Assembly: GCA_036555755.1 (NCBI GenBank)
Contig: DATBKS010000112.1
Coordinates: 1 to 34,754 of the forward strand
Direction of reading: 5' to 3'
From: JAICJR01 sp036555755
Lineage (GTDB): Bacteria; Actinomycetota; Thermoleophilia; Solirubrobacterales; Thermoleophilaceae
Length of the DNA stretch: 34,754 nucleotides
How positions within the stretch are numbered: the first letter of the stretch is position 1; each line of letters starts with the position of its first letter. Positions 6,571 through 14,317 of this stretch are shown piece by piece. The notes beneath the pieces were generated by a model. It was given only the letters and a program-made list of their open reading frames with translations. It was not told where the DNA came from and did no database searches. The position numbers and the translations under genes are program-made.

Positions 6571-6807
6571 GTGCCGGAACTCGGTGGCGACCATGCGCAC
6601 ACCCGACACGAGGCCGAGATAGCAGAGCTCACACGAGCGCTCCGCAACTACGGCGTCCTCACCCGCGACTACCTCGAGGAGCTGTCGGGCGCGCGCCGCT
6701 GGAGCGGCGCCACTTTCGATGCCGCGTTGTACGACGGGATCCGGGCCGGGCGCATCAAGCCGCTTGGCGGTGACCTCTACGAGGCCGCCGTTCAACCCGA
6801 GCGCTAA
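6571..6807 (+). CDS. Small hypothetical protein, possibly winged-helix (78 aa)
   Basis: The GTG start at 6571 has an excellent AAGGAG (6560-6565) five bases upstream. The protein is charged and helical: HEAEIAELTRALRNYGVLTRDYLEELSG, then FDAALYDGIRAGRIKPLGGDLYEA. A helix, helix, then short beta hairpin ending GRIKPLGGDLYE resembles small winged-helix or DNA-binding modules in which a hairpin follows the recognition helix; this is inference only. The frame stays open upstream to 6535. It is convergent with the ClC gene and has no obvious operon partner. Confidence 0.65.
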   Translation: MPELGGDHAHTRHEAEIAELTRALRNYGVLTRDYLEELSGARRWSGATFDAALYDGIRAGRIKPLGGDLYEAAVQPER

Positions 6808-6852
6808 CCGGGCGCAGCGCTCGCTTCAAAGCATCGTTGCGAAAGCCTGCTC

Positions 6853-6877
6853 GAGCGAGCTGCGAGCGCGCTCGCTC
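6853..6877. terminator. Hairpin between convergent genes, possible terminator
   Basis: GAGCGAGC (6853-6860) and GCTCGCTC (6870-6877) are perfect reverse complements around a 9-base loop. It lies between the small unknown gene and the ClC stop codon, which it overlaps. There is no T-run, so this is a weak, factor-assisted terminator at best. Confidence 0.35.
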
Positions 6878-8729
6878 ATGTGACTGGGGCGCGCCGTCTG
6901 GTCTGGGCGGTCGCGGCCTTGCGGTCGGTGGACGGACGGGTACGGCGTTCGCCCAGGTATGCCCGGAGCACGTCGCGGTGCGTTATCCAGCCCACAACCG
7001 AATCGCTGTCGGCGGCTAGCACGGGCAGCCCGGCCTCCTCACTTTCGCCGAGCAACCGGGCGGCGCGCTCGAGGGGATCGGCAACACGAAGATCCGGAAC
7101 CGGCCGGGCGAGTTGGCGGGCGGTGTCGGCACCCGCTTCCTCTGTGAGGGCCGGCTCAAGATCGTCCGGGGAGACGACGCCAACGAGATTGCCCTCTTCA
7201 TCGACGACGGGCAGCGCCTGGCCCGCCTCGTCGGACAGGCGCTCTGCAAGCGCGGCCACGGGGAGGTCGGTCGGCACGATCGCCGGAATGCGAGGTTGCA
7301 TTGCGGCCTGGACGGTGAGCGCCTGCAGCGGCCCGGCCTTAGGCGCGTCGAGGTCGATCCCGCGCCGACGCAGCTTGAGCGTGTAGATCGTGTTACGGGT
7401 GATCGCGCTGCTGAGCCCGGCGGCAATCACGACGGCCAGCATCAGCGGCAGGATGATGGCGTAGTCGCCGGTGAGCTCGAAGATGATGATCACTGCGGTG
7501 ATCGGGGCCCGTGCGGCCGCCGCGAAGACTGCCGCCATTCCCACAAGCCCGTACGCGCCCGGCGTGGTGACGATCCCCGGCAGCAGTGAATGCAGTCCCT
7601 GGCCGAAGCATGAGCCGAGGGCCGCACCCATGAAGAGGGAAGGCGCGAAGACACCGCCTGAGCCGCCGATCGCGATCGTGAGACTGGTGGCGACGAGCTT
7701 CCCCACAAGCAAGAGGACGAGGAACGCGATCACGTAGTGGCCGCCGACCGCCGCCTGCAGCACGGGGTAGCCGACACCGTACATCTGCGGCAGCGCCAGC
7801 AGCAGGAGCCCGAGCAGCACGCCGCCCGCAGCCGGCCGAAGCCATTCCGGTCCTCGCCAGAGGCGGTCCGCCAGGTCCTCTGTGCCGTACAGGATCCGTA
7901 TGAAGGCGAGGCCCACGAGCGCGCCGAGGACGCCAAGTGCGGCGTAGAGGAGGTACTCGCCGCCCGAGTGCAGCTGAAACTGCGGCAGCCGCAGGAAGGC
8001 AGCGGAGCCGAAGGCGATCCGGCCGACCGCCGCGGCGGTGACGGAGCTGAGCACCACGACGCCGAAGGACTCGGCCTGGAAGTCACGCAGAATCACTTCG
8101 AGCGCGAAGAAAACGCCGGCGATCGGAGCGTTGAAGGTGGCTGCGATGCCGCCAGCCGCGCCACAGGCCACGAGCAACCGCAGCTTGCGTTCGGGAAGCC
8201 GTGCCATTTGTGCGACGGTGGAGCCGAGCGCCGATCCAATCTGGACGATCGGCCCCTCACGGCCGACCGACCCGCCCGAGCCGATGCACAGCGCCGACGC
8301 GAGCGCCTTAACGATCGACACCTGTGGCCTGATGCGTCCGCCCTTGCGCGCGATCGCGAGCATCACCTCCGGCACGCCGTGGCCCCGCGCCTCCGGCGCG
8401 AAGCGAGCAACCAGCGGTCCATAGACGAGACCACCGACGACCGGCGCGATCACCACGCACGCGATGCCGATTCCGGGCAGCCATGGACTCGACGGATGCG
8501 GGTGCGCGCCCAGCTCACCATGGCCCGTGAACAACCAGGTGAAGCCCTTGATCAGGTAGCGGAAGGCGATCGCGCCGAGGCCCGCGCCCGCGCCGACGAG
8601 CAGGGCCAGAACGACCATCGTCCAGCTGTCCGAGCCCACGCGCTGTAGGCGCGTCGCCACCAGGCGAGCCTGTGGGAACGGCGGCGACGCGGCCCTTCGC
8701 AAGGAGCCATTGCCGCCGTCAGATCCCAT
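6876..8729 (-). CDS. ClC-family chloride channel/transporter with C-terminal CBS pair
   Basis: A 617-residue protein with about ten hydrophobic helices, then two CBS domains (about residues 470-605). Selectivity motifs are clear: GSGGS (150-154), GREGP (156-160) carrying the gating Glu158, and GGVFAPSL for the third. At the position of the internal proton glutamate of E. coli ClC (Glu203), my alignment of ALEVILRDF places Val212, as in ClC channels rather than H+/Cl- antiporters, so passive chloride conduction is plausible. The CBS domains may sense nucleotides or ionic strength. The ATG at 8729 has no clear ribosome binding site. Upstream lies a Crp/Fnr-like site at 8777-8792. Confidence 0.92.
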   Translation of the reverse strand: MGSDGGNGSLRRAASPPFPQARLVATRLQRVGSDSWTMVVLALLVGAGAGLGAIAFRYLIKGFTWLFTGHGELGAHPHPSSPWLPGIGIACVVIAPVVGGLVYGPLVARFAPEARGHGVPEVMLAIARKGGRIRPQVSIVKALASALCIGSGGSVGREGPIVQIGSALGSTVAQMARLPERKLRLLVACGAAGGIAATFNAPIAGVFFALEVILRDFQAESFGVVVLSSVTAAAVGRIAFGSAAFLRLPQFQLHSGGEYLLYAALGVLGALVGLAFIRILYGTEDLADRLWRGPEWLRPAAGGVLLGLLLLALPQMYGVGYPVLQAAVGGHYVIAFLVLLLVGKLVATSLTIAIGGSGGVFAPSLFMGAALGSCFGQGLHSLLPGIVTTPGAYGLVGMAAVFAAAARAPITAVIIIFELTGDYAIILPLMLAVVIAAGLSSAITRNTIYTLKLRRRGIDLDAPKAGPLQALTVQAAMQPRIPAIVPTDLPVAALAERLSDEAGQALPVVDEEGNLVGVVSPDDLEPALTEEAGADTARQLARPVPDLRVADPLERAARLLGESEEAGLPVLAADSDSVVGWITHRDVLRAYLGERRTRPSTDRKAATAQTRRRAPVT

Positions 8730-8742
8730 ACGTGAACACCAC

Positions 8743-8792
8743 GAGACAGGTAATACCCAACGGATCTGCGCCCGGTTGTATGTGCGCTTACA
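8743..8792 (-). promoter_or_regulatory. Class II-like promoter of the ClC gene with TGTAAG-type palindrome
   Basis: The palindrome TGTATGTGCGCTTACA occupies 8777-8792 (centre 8784.5). On the minus strand a -10-like TATTAC occupies 8755-8750; counting seven bases on gives a start near 8743, so the palindrome is centred at -41.5, the classical class II position for Crp/Fnr activators. The palindrome overlaps the last codons of the upstream Crp/Fnr gene. Confidence 0.6.
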
Positions 8793-9573
8793 TCAGCGGC
8801 GAGTCGGCGATGCCGATGTCACCCGCGGCAGGCTTCGCCCGGACGGCCGTGCGGGCCAGTAAGGGCTCAAGCTCCTCGGGGATCGGCAGCGGCAGCAGCC
8901 ACGACCGATCCTCGTCACGCAACAGCAAGCGCCGCTCGCGCAGCACGCCGAGCGCATTGGTGACAGTTGGCCGCTGAGCGCTGACGAGCTTCGCAAGCGT
9001 CTGATGTGTCAGCGGCAGGGTGAGGCGCACGCCGTCGGTGGACACCCTGCCCCAGCGCTGGGCGAGATGCCAGAAGAGGAGCAGAAGACGGTCCTCGATC
9101 CGGCTTTGGTGGGAGATCGCGAGATTGAGCGCAAGCCCATGCGTCCGCCACACGGCGCGCAGCGCGATCCGCCCGAAGATCTCGGGCCACTGCGAAGCGC
9201 GCATGGTGAAGGTTCCGTCGAGGACTCCGACCCGGCTCGGCTCGAGCACGGTCCAGCGCAGCTTGCCGTGGAGCGGCGAGAGGTCGCTCGCGCGCACGTC
9301 GCCGGGGTGGATCAGGTCCCCGGCGCCGATCAGCTCGGCGGCGACCGTCCCAGCTACCTCGATCTCGCGCAGCAGCAGCCCCTCGACGACGAGAAACCCG
9401 ATCAGCCCCTGGCGGTCGATGCGCCGATCAAGTGCGCTCTCGTCGCCGACCTCGAGGCGCAATCCGGGCACGACCACGCGCTCGCGCGCTTCCGCCTCGT
9501 CGTCCGGCGACAGGTCCGCGCCCAAGTCGGGATCGACGACCAGCAGCCGGAGCCCGCGTTGCGTGTCTTGCAT
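8788..9573 (-). CDS. Crp/Fnr-family transcriptional regulator
   Basis: A 261-residue regulator. The N-terminal half is a jelly-roll sensor (FLVVEGLLLREIEVAG, AELIGAGDLIHPGD). It lacks the GE...R-S/T-A phosphate-binding cassette of cAMP receptors, so the signal is probably not a cyclic nucleotide. A long dimer helix follows (IEDRLLLLFWHLAQRWG), then the winged helix LPLTHQTLAKLVSAQRPTVTNAL. In the recognition helix the Crp residues Arg-Glu-...-Arg are Arg-Pro-...-Asn, implying a different DNA site. It is a paralogue of the gene at 23410-24234. ATG 9573 is chosen; GTG 9594 is in frame upstream. It lies between an NlpC/P60-like gene and the ClC gene. Confidence 0.88.
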   Translation of the reverse strand: MQDTQRGLRLLVVDPDLGADLSPDDEAEARERVVVPGLRLEVGDESALDRRIDRQGLIGFLVVEGLLLREIEVAGTVAAELIGAGDLIHPGDVRASDLSPLHGKLRWTVLEPSRVGVLDGTFTMRASQWPEIFGRIALRAVWRTHGLALNLAISHQSRIEDRLLLLFWHLAQRWGRVSTDGVRLTLPLTHQTLAKLVSAQRPTVTNALGVLRERRLLLRDEDRSWLLPLPIPEELEPLLARTAVRAKPAAGDIGIADSPLM

Positions 9574-9610
9574 CGACGCCCCATCATGCCGCACGCGGAG
9601 GGCGCCGGAG

Positions 9611-10366
9611 TCAGAGACCAGTCGGATGACGGGCGACGTAGCCGTGCCCTGCGCGCGGCGCCGGTCGCCAGCGCGGGCCGTCCTCGCCGGCGCCGCTCGT
9701 GTCGAAGCGCAGTCCCGCCACGGTCATGTACGCGTGCCCGGCGTTTGCGTAGACGGTTATCCAGGCGCCCCTGCCGTGGCGGCCCCAGTGCTCAAGCTGG
9801 CTCGAGTCGAGCGGTCTGTGGAGCAGGTTGCCCCCGTGGAGCGCGTGGCTGACCGAGCCCGAGCAGTCGAATGCCGTGTCGTCGAAGCCCTTCCCGTGGC
9901 CGCCGCCGTAGCGGTACGGGGTGTTGGTGATCCCGTTGGCGGCGGCGATTACCTCCTTAACGGCCTCCGGGGCCTCGGCGGGCGCCGCCGCCGTTCGCTG
10001 ATCGGCCGTGAGCTGGGCGACGGCCCCCGGGACGATCGGCGTCTCGACCGGGGCTGCGGGAACGCTGATCAGGCGGCGCATCAGTGCCGCCTCACGGCGG
10101 CTCACCACGCCGTCGATCCGGATTGTCTGGTGGTGCTCGAAGCGGCGCACGGAGTGCCGCGTCGCGCGGCCGAATGCCCCGTCCACCGTCGTCCGGAAAC
10201 CGAGGTGAGTGAGCCAGGACTGAAGCACCCTGACGTCGTGCCCGCGGGAGCCTTTGCGCAGCGTCTTGTCGCCGAAGCTTGCGCGGGCGGTAGCCGCGGT
10301 GACGGAGAGCAGAAGCAGCGCGAGAGCGCACAGCATCGGCGCGCGCCCCATAGGGGCGACCTTCAT
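9611..10366 (-). CDS. Secreted peptidoglycan-binding NlpC/P60-like peptidase
   Basis: A 251-residue exported protein. The signal peptide has the hydrophobic run LCALALLLLSV and an ATARA cleavage region near residue 29. Residues 35-100 form a peptidoglycan-binding domain (LRKGSRGHDVRVLQSWL, then VDGAFGRATRHSVRRFE). After a Pro/Ala linker comes a papain-like domain: YRYGGGHGKG then FDCSGSV with Cys168, and NAGHAYM with His211 as the expected second catalytic residue. It should cleave stem peptides or cross-links in the cell wall. The ATG follows GAGAGGA. It is probably in one transcription unit with the Crp/Fnr gene (37-bp gap). Confidence 0.88.
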   Translation of the reverse strand: MKVAPMGRAPMLCALALLLLSVTAATARASFGDKTLRKGSRGHDVRVLQSWLTHLGFRTTVDGAFGRATRHSVRRFEHHQTIRIDGVVSRREAALMRRLISVPAAPVETPIVPGAVAQLTADQRTAAAPAEAPEAVKEVIAAANGITNTPYRYGGGHGKGFDDTAFDCSGSVSHALHGGNLLHRPLDSSQLEHWGRHGRGAWITVYANAGHAYMTVAGLRFDTSGAGEDGPRWRPAPRAGHGYVARHPTGL

Positions 10367-10618
10367 TGACCATCCTCTCTTTCGTCGGCGCTTCCGGGGT
10401 TAGCTGACGGGCTCGCGCGGAAAGAGTCGCGCTACGCCTTTACGGCGATTCGCCCCGACGAACTGGGTCCCCCGGCCGCCACCTGCGCCTGAGCGCGGCA
10501 GCGGTTCAGCAAGGTTGAGTTCGACATTCCAACTGACATCGCCCGCCGGAGTAGCGGTCGATGTAAGTGCAGTGACACGGAGCGCAACCCCGGGCCGATG
10601 CCCTGTTGCAAGCGGGCA
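10367..10618. promoter_or_regulatory. Divergent intergenic region with TGTAAG site and composite promoter
   Basis: This 252-bp gap has no gene. It carries TGTAAG-TGCA-GTGACA (10562-10577), an imperfect Crp/Fnr-type palindrome. At fixed distances follow CGCAACC (10583-10589) and TGTTGCAAG (10604-10612). The same two elements at the same distances follow the palindrome before 19957. GCAAC-N16-GTT resembles an ECF sigma-factor promoter; its start would fall just before the ATG at 10619, consistent with the lack of a ribosome binding site there. Confidence 0.5.
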
Positions 10619-11959
10619 ATGCCGAAACGAGCTCTCACAGTCGCCGCGATCGCGGCGCTCGCGCTCATGTGCCAGGGCAGCGCCTGGGCGCACAGCCGCA
10701 GCGTGCAGGGCACGCTGGACCATGCCGCCGCCGACGGGCGCATCGAGGCCTCGGTCCACGCCCGCTACACGCGCGACTGGTCGCGCCTACGGCACGCGGC
10801 GCGCCGGCTGCACGGCGCCGCGCGCTCGGACGTCAGCGGCGTGCTATCCAACACCTGGTCGCTCGCGCGGCGCGGCATGCTCGAGGGGCGGCTCGTCCCG
10901 GTCTTCCTCACCGTCGAACGCAACATCGAGTGGTTCTGGCAACGCCGCAAGGGCCCGGCCGCCTACGGCGCCCGGCACACCTTCCGCGGCTCGCCGGTGA
11001 TCTTCGAGTTCTATCCCGGTGTCGGCTGGCAGATACAGCCGCTTGGCAACTTCGGCCGTCTGAACGGACTCGCGGCAGCCAAGCACACGCGGCTCAGGAC
11101 ACTCACCCGGTACGCCGATGCGCTCCTGCCACTGGCGGTCCGGCGGAAGGACTTCCTCGCGTTCGAGTACTACTTCCCGTGGAGCGGCGGCCGTCCCGGC
11201 TGGATCTCGGGGATGGCGACCGCCACCGGCATGGCGGCGCTGGCTCGCGTCTGGCACCGCACCGGCGATGCGCGCTACCGCGACGCGGCAGAGGACATGC
11301 TCGGAGCCTTCTTCCGGCCTCCGCCCTGGGGCATCCGCCTTTACCGCGGCCACGGGCGAGCGCACTACCTCCAGTACAGCCAGGATCCCCACCTGCTCGT
11401 GGGGAACGCCTTCTCGCAGTCACTGATCGGGCTCGACGACCTCGTGCGGATCACCGGCGACCCCAAGGCGAAGCTGGCGCTCGCGCGCGGCCTCAGGCAG
11501 GCGAGGGCGCGCCTCAGTCGCTTCGACACCGGCGCGTGGTCGCTCTACTGGCGGCGCCCCGGGACGCGCCACGGCGGGGAGTCGGACCTCCATTACCACC
11601 AGCTCTTCGAGGGCTTCCTCGCAAAGCTCTGTAGACGCTTTGCGAGCGGCCCCTTCTGCCGCATGCACGACGACTTCGCCCGCTACGAGACCGAGCCGGT
11701 CCGGATCGGGCACATGCGGACGGCGCGTCACGGCAGCACCTTGCGCGTGCGGGTCTGGACCTCCAAGCGTGGCTACGGGACGCTCGGGCTGAGGCTCGGG
11801 AAGCACACGGTTCGCAGCGTCTCGCTGAGCCTCTGGCGCGGCACTCACTCGATCGCTTTGACCATTCCAAAGCGGCATCGCCATTACCGCCTGCGCCTCG
11901 ACGCGACCAGCCCCAACGAGATCCGCAGCTCCGCCGAGCGGACCTTGGCGGTCCACTGA
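10619..11959 (+). CDS. Secreted D-glucuronyl C5-epimerase-like protein
   Basis: A 446-residue protein with a signal peptide (RALTVAAIAALALM, cleavage near GSAWA). The body matches the C-terminal (alpha/alpha)6 domain of D-glucuronyl C5-epimerases: FEYYFPWSGGRPGWISGMATATGMAAL, then FDTGAWSLYW, then LHYHQLFEGFL, corresponding to the SxFDTG-W and YH-L family motifs. Such enzymes invert C5 of uronic acids within a polymer. An Arg/His-rich beta module makes up the last 80 residues, perhaps for binding an anionic glycan. The ATG at 10619 is preferred for signal-peptide shape and a likely leaderless promoter; an ATG at 10598 is in frame. It is convergent with the L,D-transpeptidase gene (6-bp gap). 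Confidence 0.82.
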   Translation: MPKRALTVAAIAALALMCQGSAWAHSRSVQGTLDHAAADGRIEASVHARYTRDWSRLRHAARRLHGAARSDVSGVLSNTWSLARRGMLEGRLVPVFLTVERNIEWFWQRRKGPAAYGARHTFRGSPVIFEFYPGVGWQIQPLGNFGRLNGLAAAKHTRLRTLTRYADALLPLAVRRKDFLAFEYYFPWSGGRPGWISGMATATGMAALARVWHRTGDARYRDAAEDMLGAFFRPPPWGIRLYRGHGRAHYLQYSQDPHLLVGNAFSQSLIGLDDLVRITGDPKAKLALARGLRQARARLSRFDTGAWSLYWRRPGTRHGGESDLHYHQLFEGFLAKLCRRFASGPFCRMHDDFARYETEPVRIGHMRTARHGSTLRVRVWTSKRGYGTLGLRLGKHTVRSVSLSLWRGTHSIALTIPKRHRHYRLRLDATSPNEIRSSAERTLAVH

Positions 11960-11965
11960 TCCGGG

Positions 11966-13588
11966 CTACTCCTCGATCGTCACGAGCGTGCCGATCGGCG
12001 TGTAGGGCCAAACCTTGCGGGCGGCCGCGAGCGGTAGCTCAACGCAACCGAGGCTCTGTGGTGTTCCGTAGGACGCGCGCGGAAACGCGTGGATGGCGTC
12101 GCCTCCGTTGAAGTAGCTGATCCAGCGCACGCCCGGATCGCGGTAGTGGCTGCCGTCTGGGTTCGTGCCGCTCATCGTGCCTTTCTGGATGTGCTCGAAG
12201 ACGGGGAAGGTGCCGAGCTCGGTTGGAGCCTTGGGTACGCCCGTGTTGCCGGCCGAGGTGAGCGTCGTGTGGCCGCTGTGCCAGAGCGTGAGCCGCTGCG
12301 GCACAGCGCGATGGACGTAGACGTAGCTGTATCCACCGGTGCGTTCTTTGCCGGCGATCGTGTCGGAGATCAGCGCGTTCCAGACCCTTGGGCCCGCGAG
12401 ACCATCGACGGCGAGGTGGTGGGTCCGCTCGAACATCATGAGAGCACCGCGGGTTACCACGTTCTCGTGGCCGGGAGCCCACAGCCGTTTGAGCTCGCCG
12501 GGCGTCTTCGGGTAGCGCCACTCGAAGTGGCCGTCCGGCGGGTCAACGGCGGCTCGCAGCTGCGCGGCACGGTTGCGGGCGACGGGTCGGGAATCCGGGC
12601 TCCACTCCAGCGGCAAGTAGCGCGCGCGTGCGAGCAGCTGCTGCAACCGCAGCGTGGAGCCGTGCGGCACCGACCACTGGATCTCGCCGCCCGCGGCCGG
12701 CTTCACCCCGGAAGGCAGGCCGAGCTCGAGCTGCGTTCCGAGCGGGATGCCGGCGCGAGCCGGTGTGAAGGTCAAGGTGTGGCTGTCCGTGCGCGTCCAA
12801 AGCCCGGGCACGCTTGGCGACAGCGCCGGGTGGGGCCTGTGCCCGAGCACCGAGGCGAGGGGCCTCGAGACGGTGACGCGAATGGGCGTGACGGGGGTGA
12901 TCGTGGCTCCCGCGGCGGGGCTCGTCGTGGCCTGCGCTTCGGCGGACGGCGGAAACCAGCTCACACTCACCGGCCCCCCCAGCCGCTCCCACGAGCGCAC
13001 CGCTGCCGCCAGTTCGACCGTGCCGGCGGGAGCGTGACGGTCGAGCAGCAGCTCACGCGGGTCGCGGCCAGCGGCGTGGCGCACGAGGTGCCCTCGGCGG
13101 CCGTACGCCACCTTGCGCACCGGCTCGTCGAAGCGAACTCGCGGCCGCGACCCGGGCTGCGTCGTGAGCCAGCGATCCGTGACCGAGACAGTGGGGGTGA
13201 CGAGCGTGAGGCGCTTGTGGCGCTCCTTGCCGAGCGCCCAGCCGAGCCAGCCGGGCCGGCGCACAGTCACTTCCACGGAGACGCGCTCGCCGGGCGCAAG
13301 CAGGATGCTTGGCGTCAGCCGGCCACCGCGAACCGTCAGCGGGATCGCGTGACCCTTCGGCCCGAAGGCACGCGCTCGCACGAACGTCCCGGCCAACGGA
13401 TCGAGCTCGATGCGCGCCAGCGCCTCGGGATCTGACCCAAGGTGGACGCTCGACCACAGGAGCAGCACGGCGGCGAAGACCGCCATGACGATGAGCAGCG
13501 CCGCGCCGGCGAACGCGAGCAGGCGCGGCCCGCGGCCCGCCGAGGCCCGGGGGCGAAGCGGTTCAAGCAGCGGCGCTCGGGTGCACAC
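11966..13588 (-). CDS. L,D-transpeptidase (YkuD) with Ig-like and peptidoglycan-binding regions
   Basis: A 540-residue membrane-anchored wall enzyme. One transmembrane helix is at about residues 23-46 (LLAFAGAALLIVMAVFAAVLLLW). An extracellular Ig-like portion follows (TSPAAGATITPVTPIRVTVSRPLASV is the start of an Ldt-type domain), then a short peptidoglycan-binding segment (MMFERTHHLAVDGLAGPRVWNAL). The catalytic YkuD domain ends with His500 and the SLGC motif carrying nucleophile Cys515. It forms 3-3 cross-links between mDAP residues or attaches proteins to peptidoglycan. The start is GTG 13588; the ribosome binding site is weak. A TGTAAG-type palindrome lies 84 bp upstream, in the region shared with the divergent TetR gene. 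Confidence 0.9.
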   Translation of the reverse strand: MCTRAPLLEPLRPRASAGRGPRLLAFAGAALLIVMAVFAAVLLLWSSVHLGSDPEALARIELDPLAGTFVRARAFGPKGHAIPLTVRGGRLTPSILLAPGERVSVEVTVRRPGWLGWALGKERHKRLTLVTPTVSVTDRWLTTQPGSRPRVRFDEPVRKVAYGRRGHLVRHAAGRDPRELLLDRHAPAGTVELAAAVRSWERLGGPVSVSWFPPSAEAQATTSPAAGATITPVTPIRVTVSRPLASVLGHRPHPALSPSVPGLWTRTDSHTLTFTPARAGIPLGTQLELGLPSGVKPAAGGEIQWSVPHGSTLRLQQLLARARYLPLEWSPDSRPVARNRAAQLRAAVDPPDGHFEWRYPKTPGELKRLWAPGHENVVTRGALMMFERTHHLAVDGLAGPRVWNALISDTIAGKERTGGYSYVYVHRAVPQRLTLWHSGHTTLTSAGNTGVPKAPTELGTFPVFEHIQKGTMSGTNPDGSHYRDPGVRWISYFNGGDAIHAFPRASYGTPQSLGCVELPLAAARKVWPYTPIGTLVTIEE

Positions 13589-13671
13589 CGTCCGAAGCTA
13601 GGTGGGAGGCAGCGGATTTCCTGCGCACGATGTCGGCCTGCCGACCCGCCCTCGCGCAAGCCAGGGTCCTT

Positions 13672-13687
13672 TGTAAGAGCGCCTACA
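13672..13687. promoter_or_regulatory. TGTAAG-type Crp/Fnr-like palindrome
   Basis: TGTAAG-AGCG-CCTACA, eleven of twelve arm bases matching TGTAAG-N4-CTTACA. It lies in the 141-bp divergent gap between the L,D-transpeptidase (84 bp from its start) and a TetR gene (43 bp from its start), so it could act on either. No convincing -10 box is seen at the class I or II spacing. Confidence 0.5.
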
Positions 13688-13729
13688 TGCGCGGTGGCGG
13701 GACGCGACCCATCGCCTGACGATTGAGCG

Positions 13730-14317
13730 GTGACCAGCCTGGTTGCACACGAACTCGAGGCAGACAGCCCGCACGACCGGATCGGCAGGGCAGCCATGGA
13801 GCTGATGGCCGAGGCCGGCTGGGAGGGCGTCACCGCTCGCGGCGTCGCGGCTCGCGCCAACTTCCCCCCCGCTCTCGTGCGCTCGCACTACGGGTCGGGG
13901 GCGGCGCTGCGGCGCGCGACGGCACTGCGCGCGCTCGCGACTGTCTTCGAGCCCGTGCTGGTTGCGCTGCTCGTTGCGCCCGTGGACCGAGCGCTGGAGC
14001 TGGCGGTGGAGGCAGTCGACTCCGGCGACTCCGAGAACTGCGCGGTGGCCGCGGTACTGGAGGCGACGCTGCAGGCTCAACGCGACCCCGAGCTCCGGGA
14101 GCAGCTGCTCGACATGCGACGCGAGCTTCAGGAACTCCTGGAACGCCGCCTAGCCTCCGGCGCTCGCGCAGGGATCCTGCGGCAGGACCTCGATGCCCGC
14201 GGCGCCGCGCTGTTCATCGCGGCCGCGCTGGCGGGGATTGGGCTCCAGCGCGCGCTCGACCCGGACACCAGCCTGCAACCGGGGGCGGCCGCGATCGTCG
14301 CCGCGCTGCGGGCCTAG
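13730..14317 (+). CDS. TetR-family transcriptional regulator
   Basis: A 195-residue regulator. The HTH is at about residues 17-60: RIGRAAMELMAEAGWEGVTARGVAARANF, then ALVRSHYGSGAALRRAT. The usual YYHF at the recognition helix is SHYG. The rest is an Ala/Leu-rich helical ligand domain. The start is GTG 13730 with no strong ribosome binding site. It is divergent from the L,D-transpeptidase and overlaps the convergent ctaG stop by four bases. The target is not evident; the shared divergent region and the overlapping neighbour are the only hints. Confidence 0.82.
   Translation: MTSLVAHELEADSPHDRIGRAAMELMAEAGWEGVTARGVAARANFPPALVRSHYGSGAALRRATALRALATVFEPVLVALLVAPVDRALELAVEAVDSGDSENCAVAAVLEATLQAQRDPELREQLLDMRRELQELLERRLASGARAGILRQDLDARGAALFIAAALAGIGLQRALDPDTSLQPGAAAIVAALRA

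Noticed and set aside
9020..10369. Long plus-strand open frame opposite the Crp/Fnr and NlpC genes
   Set aside because: Its protein is Arg/Ser-rich with no family motif, while the minus strand encodes two clear domain proteins; it is a shadow of high G+C coding.
12089..13435. Long plus-strand open frame opposite the L,D-transpeptidase
   Set aside because: It is the antisense of a clear YkuD protein and shows no recognisable domain.
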